Below are positions 6,046-8,171 of a stretch of 8,171 nt of DNA, in pieces (the stretch's first letter is position 1; each line of letters starts with the position of its first letter). Under the pieces are notes generated by a model that saw only the letters and a list, made by a program, of their open reading frames with translations, was not told where the DNA came from and searched no databases. The position numbers and the translations under genes were made by a program. This stretch comes from CAYYMX01 sp964473045. GTDB taxonomy: Bacteria; Pseudomonadota; Alphaproteobacteria; Methylaequorales; Methylaequoraceae. Where the stretch lies: contig CAYYMX010000064.1 in assembly GCA_964473045.1 (NCBI GenBank), forward strand, positions 1 to 8,171, in the 5' to 3' direction.

Positions 6046-7761
6046 ATGATAAAGAAATCTAGATTGCCAAGTCGTCATGTAAGTATAGGCCCTAAAAGTG
6101 CACCTCATCGATCTTATTATTATGCAATGGGTTTGAATGAGAAAGAAATCAATCAACCTTTTGTTGGAGTTGCTACTTGTTGGAATGAAGCTGCACCTTG
6201 TAATATTTCTTTGTCTAGACAAGCCCAGTCAGCAAAGAATGGAGTTCAAGAGGGTTCAGGGACACCAAGAGAATTTACAACTATTAGTGTAACTGATGGC
6301 ATAGCAATGGGCCATGAAGGTATGAAATCATCATTGGTTTCAAGAGAAATCATTGCTGATTCAATTGAATTATCAGTAAGAGGACATTGTTATGACGGAT
6401 TAGTTGGGATCGCTGGTTGTGACAAATCTTTACCTGGTATAATGATGGCTATGTTAAGATTAAACATTCCCTCTGTTTTTATGTATGGAGGATCCATCTT
6501 ACCTGGTCTTTACAAGGGAAAAGAGGTAACCATTCAAGATGTTTTTGAAGCAGTAGGTGAATTTGATTCAAAAAAAATTACTGAGAATGAATTAAATGCA
6601 TTAGAAAAAGTGGCTTGTCCATCTGCTGGATCTTGTGGAGGACAATTTACTGCTAATACAATGGCTTGCGTTGCAGAAGCTATTGGACTTGCTCTACCAG
6701 GCTCATCATCCACTCCAGCTCCTTACAAATCAAGAGATAAATTTGCATATGCATCAGGAATAGCTGTGATGAATTTAATTAATAAACAAACTAAACCAAG
6801 AGATATTGTCACTAAACAATCTTTAATTAATGCTGCAAGAATTGTTGCTTGTAGTGGAGGATCAACCAATGCAGCACTTCATTTACCAGCACTTGCAAAT
6901 GAGTTAGGCATAGATTTTGATTTATTAGATGTTGCAAAGATTTTTAGAGAAACACCTTATATTGCTGACTTAAAACCAGGTGGAAAATTTTTAGCTAAGG
7001 ACCTTCATGAAGTTGGAGGAGTTCCAATTCTAATGAAATCATTGTTGAATGGTGGGTATTTAAATGGAGATTGTTTAACAGTTACAGGGAAAACAGTAAA
7101 AGAAAATCTTAAGGGGATTATTTTTAATACTGAAAAGCAAAAAATTGTTTATTCAACTAAAAATCCAATAACAAAAACTGGTGGAGTTGTTGGTTTAAAA
7201 GGAAATTTAGCTCCAGATGGGTGCATAGTAAAGATTGCAGGGATGCATTCTTTATCTTTTAAAGGAAAAGCCAGATGTTTTGATTGTGAAGAAGATGCAT
7301 TTAATGCTATTAGCTTGAGAAATTATTCAGAAGGTGATGTGATTATAATTAGGTATGAAGGACCTAAAGGTGGACCAGGAATGAGAGAGATGCTTGCTAC
7401 AACAGCTGCAATATACGGTCAAGGGATGGGTGAGAAAGTTGCTTTGATTACTGATGGAAGGTTTTCAGGCGCTACGCGAGGATTTTGTGTTGGTCATGTT
7501 TGCCCAGAAGCTGAAGTGGGTGGACCAATAGCTTTAATTAAAGATGGTGATGAAATTTTAATCGATGCCAAAAATGGCAAAATAGAAGTAGATATTTCCA
7601 AAGATGAAATAAATAAAAGAAAAAAAGGTTTAATTAAAAGAGCATTTAATTTTGGTTCTGGAGCATTATGGAAATTTGCTCAAAATGTTGGTTCTGCTAG
7701 ATTTGGGGCGGTAACCCACCCAGGTGCAAAAAAGGAAAAATCAGTTTTCTCAGACATTTAA
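6046..7761 (+). CDS. ilvD: dihydroxy-acid dehydratase (IlvD/Edd family)
   Basis: 571 aa, the normal length. It dehydrates 2,3-dihydroxyisovalerate and 2,3-dihydroxy-3-methylvalerate to the keto acids that give valine, leucine and isoleucine, in the cytoplasm, using an Fe-S cluster. The three expected cluster cysteines are present: C52 in NEAAPCN, C125 in GCDKSLPG and C197 in PSAGSCGGQFTANTM. Three cysteines fit the [2Fe-2S] type described for several bacterial and plant members. Other signatures are GGSTNAALHLPALANELGI, GGVVGLKGNLAPDG, RYEGPKGGPGMREML and ITDGRFSGATRGF. The last two, with the absence of sugar-acid dehydratase context, favour IlvD over Edd or arabinonate dehydratase. It is better conserved and less A/T-rich than the gene before it. 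It starts 13 nt after that gene with no clear Shine-Dalgarno sequence and is probably read with valS. Its last 12 bp overlap the convergent xth gene. Confidence 0.96.
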   Translation: MIKKSRLPSRHVSIGPKSAPHRSYYYAMGLNEKEINQPFVGVATCWNEAAPCNISLSRQAQSAKNGVQEGSGTPREFTTISVTDGIAMGHEGMKSSLVSREIIADSIELSVRGHCYDGLVGIAGCDKSLPGIMMAMLRLNIPSVFMYGGSILPGLYKGKEVTIQDVFEAVGEFDSKKITENELNALEKVACPSAGSCGGQFTANTMACVAEAIGLALPGSSSTPAPYKSRDKFAYASGIAVMNLINKQTKPRDIVTKQSLINAARIVACSGGSTNAALHLPALANELGIDFDLLDVAKIFRETPYIADLKPGGKFLAKDLHEVGGVPILMKSLLNGGYLNGDCLTVTGKTVKENLKGIIFNTEKQKIVYSTKNPITKTGGVVGLKGNLAPDGCIVKIAGMHSLSFKGKARCFDCEEDAFNAISLRNYSEGDVIIIRYEGPKGGPGMREMLATTAAIYGQGMGEKVALITDGRFSGATRGFCVGHVCPEAEVGGPIALIKDGDEILIDAKNGKIEVDISKDEINKRKKGLIKRAFNFGSGALWKFAQNVGSARFGAVTHPGAKKEKSVFSDI

Positions 7762-8171
7762 GTTAATCCATAATGGAGCATGATCTGATGGCTTCTCACA
7801 CCCCCTAAATTTGCTTTCTATTCCAAAATTAGATATAAGTTCGGTAATTTTTGGTGATGTTAAAAAATGATCTATTAGTATTCCATCATTTCTTTCCCAT
7901 GATGCTCTTTGATAGTCCCAAAATGAAAATTCAGACCCAGGTTTACAAAAAAGTCTAGCTGAATTAACTAATCCAGTTGAGATTAATTCTCTAAATTTTT
8001 TTCTTACATTTATATTCCCAAGTGCATCATTTCTCCAGTCTGAAAATTTTTTAGCATCAAAGATATTTTCTATCACGTTAAAATCACCACCTATTACTAA
8101 ATTTTTTTTCTCTCTCATAAATTCTTTCATTGTATTGTTAAATTCAGTTAACCAATCAATTTTAAATTTAA
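7750..8171 (-). CDS. xth: exodeoxyribonuclease III, C-terminal part (runs off right edge)
   Basis: Leftward gene whose 5' end lies outside the window. The frame stays open from 8169 to the TGA at 7752-7750, giving 139 residues, so the ATG at 8130 is internal and not the start. The visible part carries C-terminal signatures of the ExoIII/AP endonuclease family: NLVIGGDFNVI (metal and catalytic Asp/Asn), FSFWDYQRASWERNDGILID with the conserved Asp of the usual RIDH motif, and KPSDHAPLWI with the catalytic Asp-His pair. Such enzymes cleave DNA at abasic sites and degrade one strand 3' to 5' in base excision repair. The Arg before IDH in many members is Leu here. The N-terminal half, with the metal-binding Glu, cannot be checked. 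The 3' end overlaps the end of ilvD on the other strand by 12 bp. Confidence 0.92.
   Translation of the reverse strand, partial: KFKIDWLTEFNNTMKEFMREKKNLVIGGDFNVIENIFDAKKFSDWRNDALGNINVRKKFRELISTGLVNSARLFCKPGSEFSFWDYQRASWERNDGILIDHFLTSPKITELISNFGIESKFRGCEKPSDHAPLWINLNV

Noticed and set aside
8128..8130. ATG at 8130 as the start of a short exonuclease protein
   Set aside because: The frame stays open upstream to the window edge, and the segment before the ATG fits the family (helix before the GDFN strand), so the gene is simply cut by the edge.

Overview
The window is very AT-rich and looks like chromosomal DNA of a streamlined, oligotrophic marine alphaproteobacterium (SAR11 or a similar AT-rich lineage). 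The basis is composition, gaps of only a few bases, minimal ribosome-binding sites, and the alphaproteobacterial gene order PIMT-like methyltransferase, tolC, valS. The lineage is an inference. I see no mobile element, CRISPR array, prophage gene or other accessory island.

Layout. Positions 1-568 are transcribed leftward: tRNA-Cys(GCA), then tRNA-Asn(GTT), then the N-terminal part of an NAD(P)-binding sugar-nucleotide epimerase/dehydratase that runs off the left edge. Both tRNAs encode their CCA ends. The epimerase ATG lies 6 nt beyond the tRNA-Asn CCA. A 76-bp AT-rich gap (569-644) separates this unit from a rightward run of five tightly packed genes: a PIMT-like methyltransferase (645-1322), a TolC-family outer-membrane channel (1306-2664), valyl-tRNA synthetase (2669-5272), an alpha/beta-hydrolase-fold protein (5265-6032) and dihydroxy-acid dehydratase IlvD (6046-7761). 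Overlaps and gaps of 17 bp or less suggest one operon, probably read from the divergent gap. On the right edge a leftward exodeoxyribonuclease III gene enters from outside and overlaps the ilvD 3' end tail to tail by 12 bp.

How the genes relate. Two of the five operon genes concern valine: ilvD makes its keto-acid precursor and valS charges it. The others (secretion channel, methyltransferase-like protein, hydrolase-like protein) have no obvious pathway link, so the cluster may reflect genome compaction as much as function.

I found no convincing undescribed multi-gene system. The observations most worth a second look are: a hydrolase-fold protein whose nucleophile position reads Lys instead of Ser, in a gene full of long A/T homopolymers; the tRNA-Asn/epimerase junction, where the only Shine-Dalgarno-like sequence lies inside the tRNA acceptor end; an 18-bp perfect palindrome covering the putative tRNA-Asn -35 element; and a PIMT relative that lacks the family's substrate-site motif.
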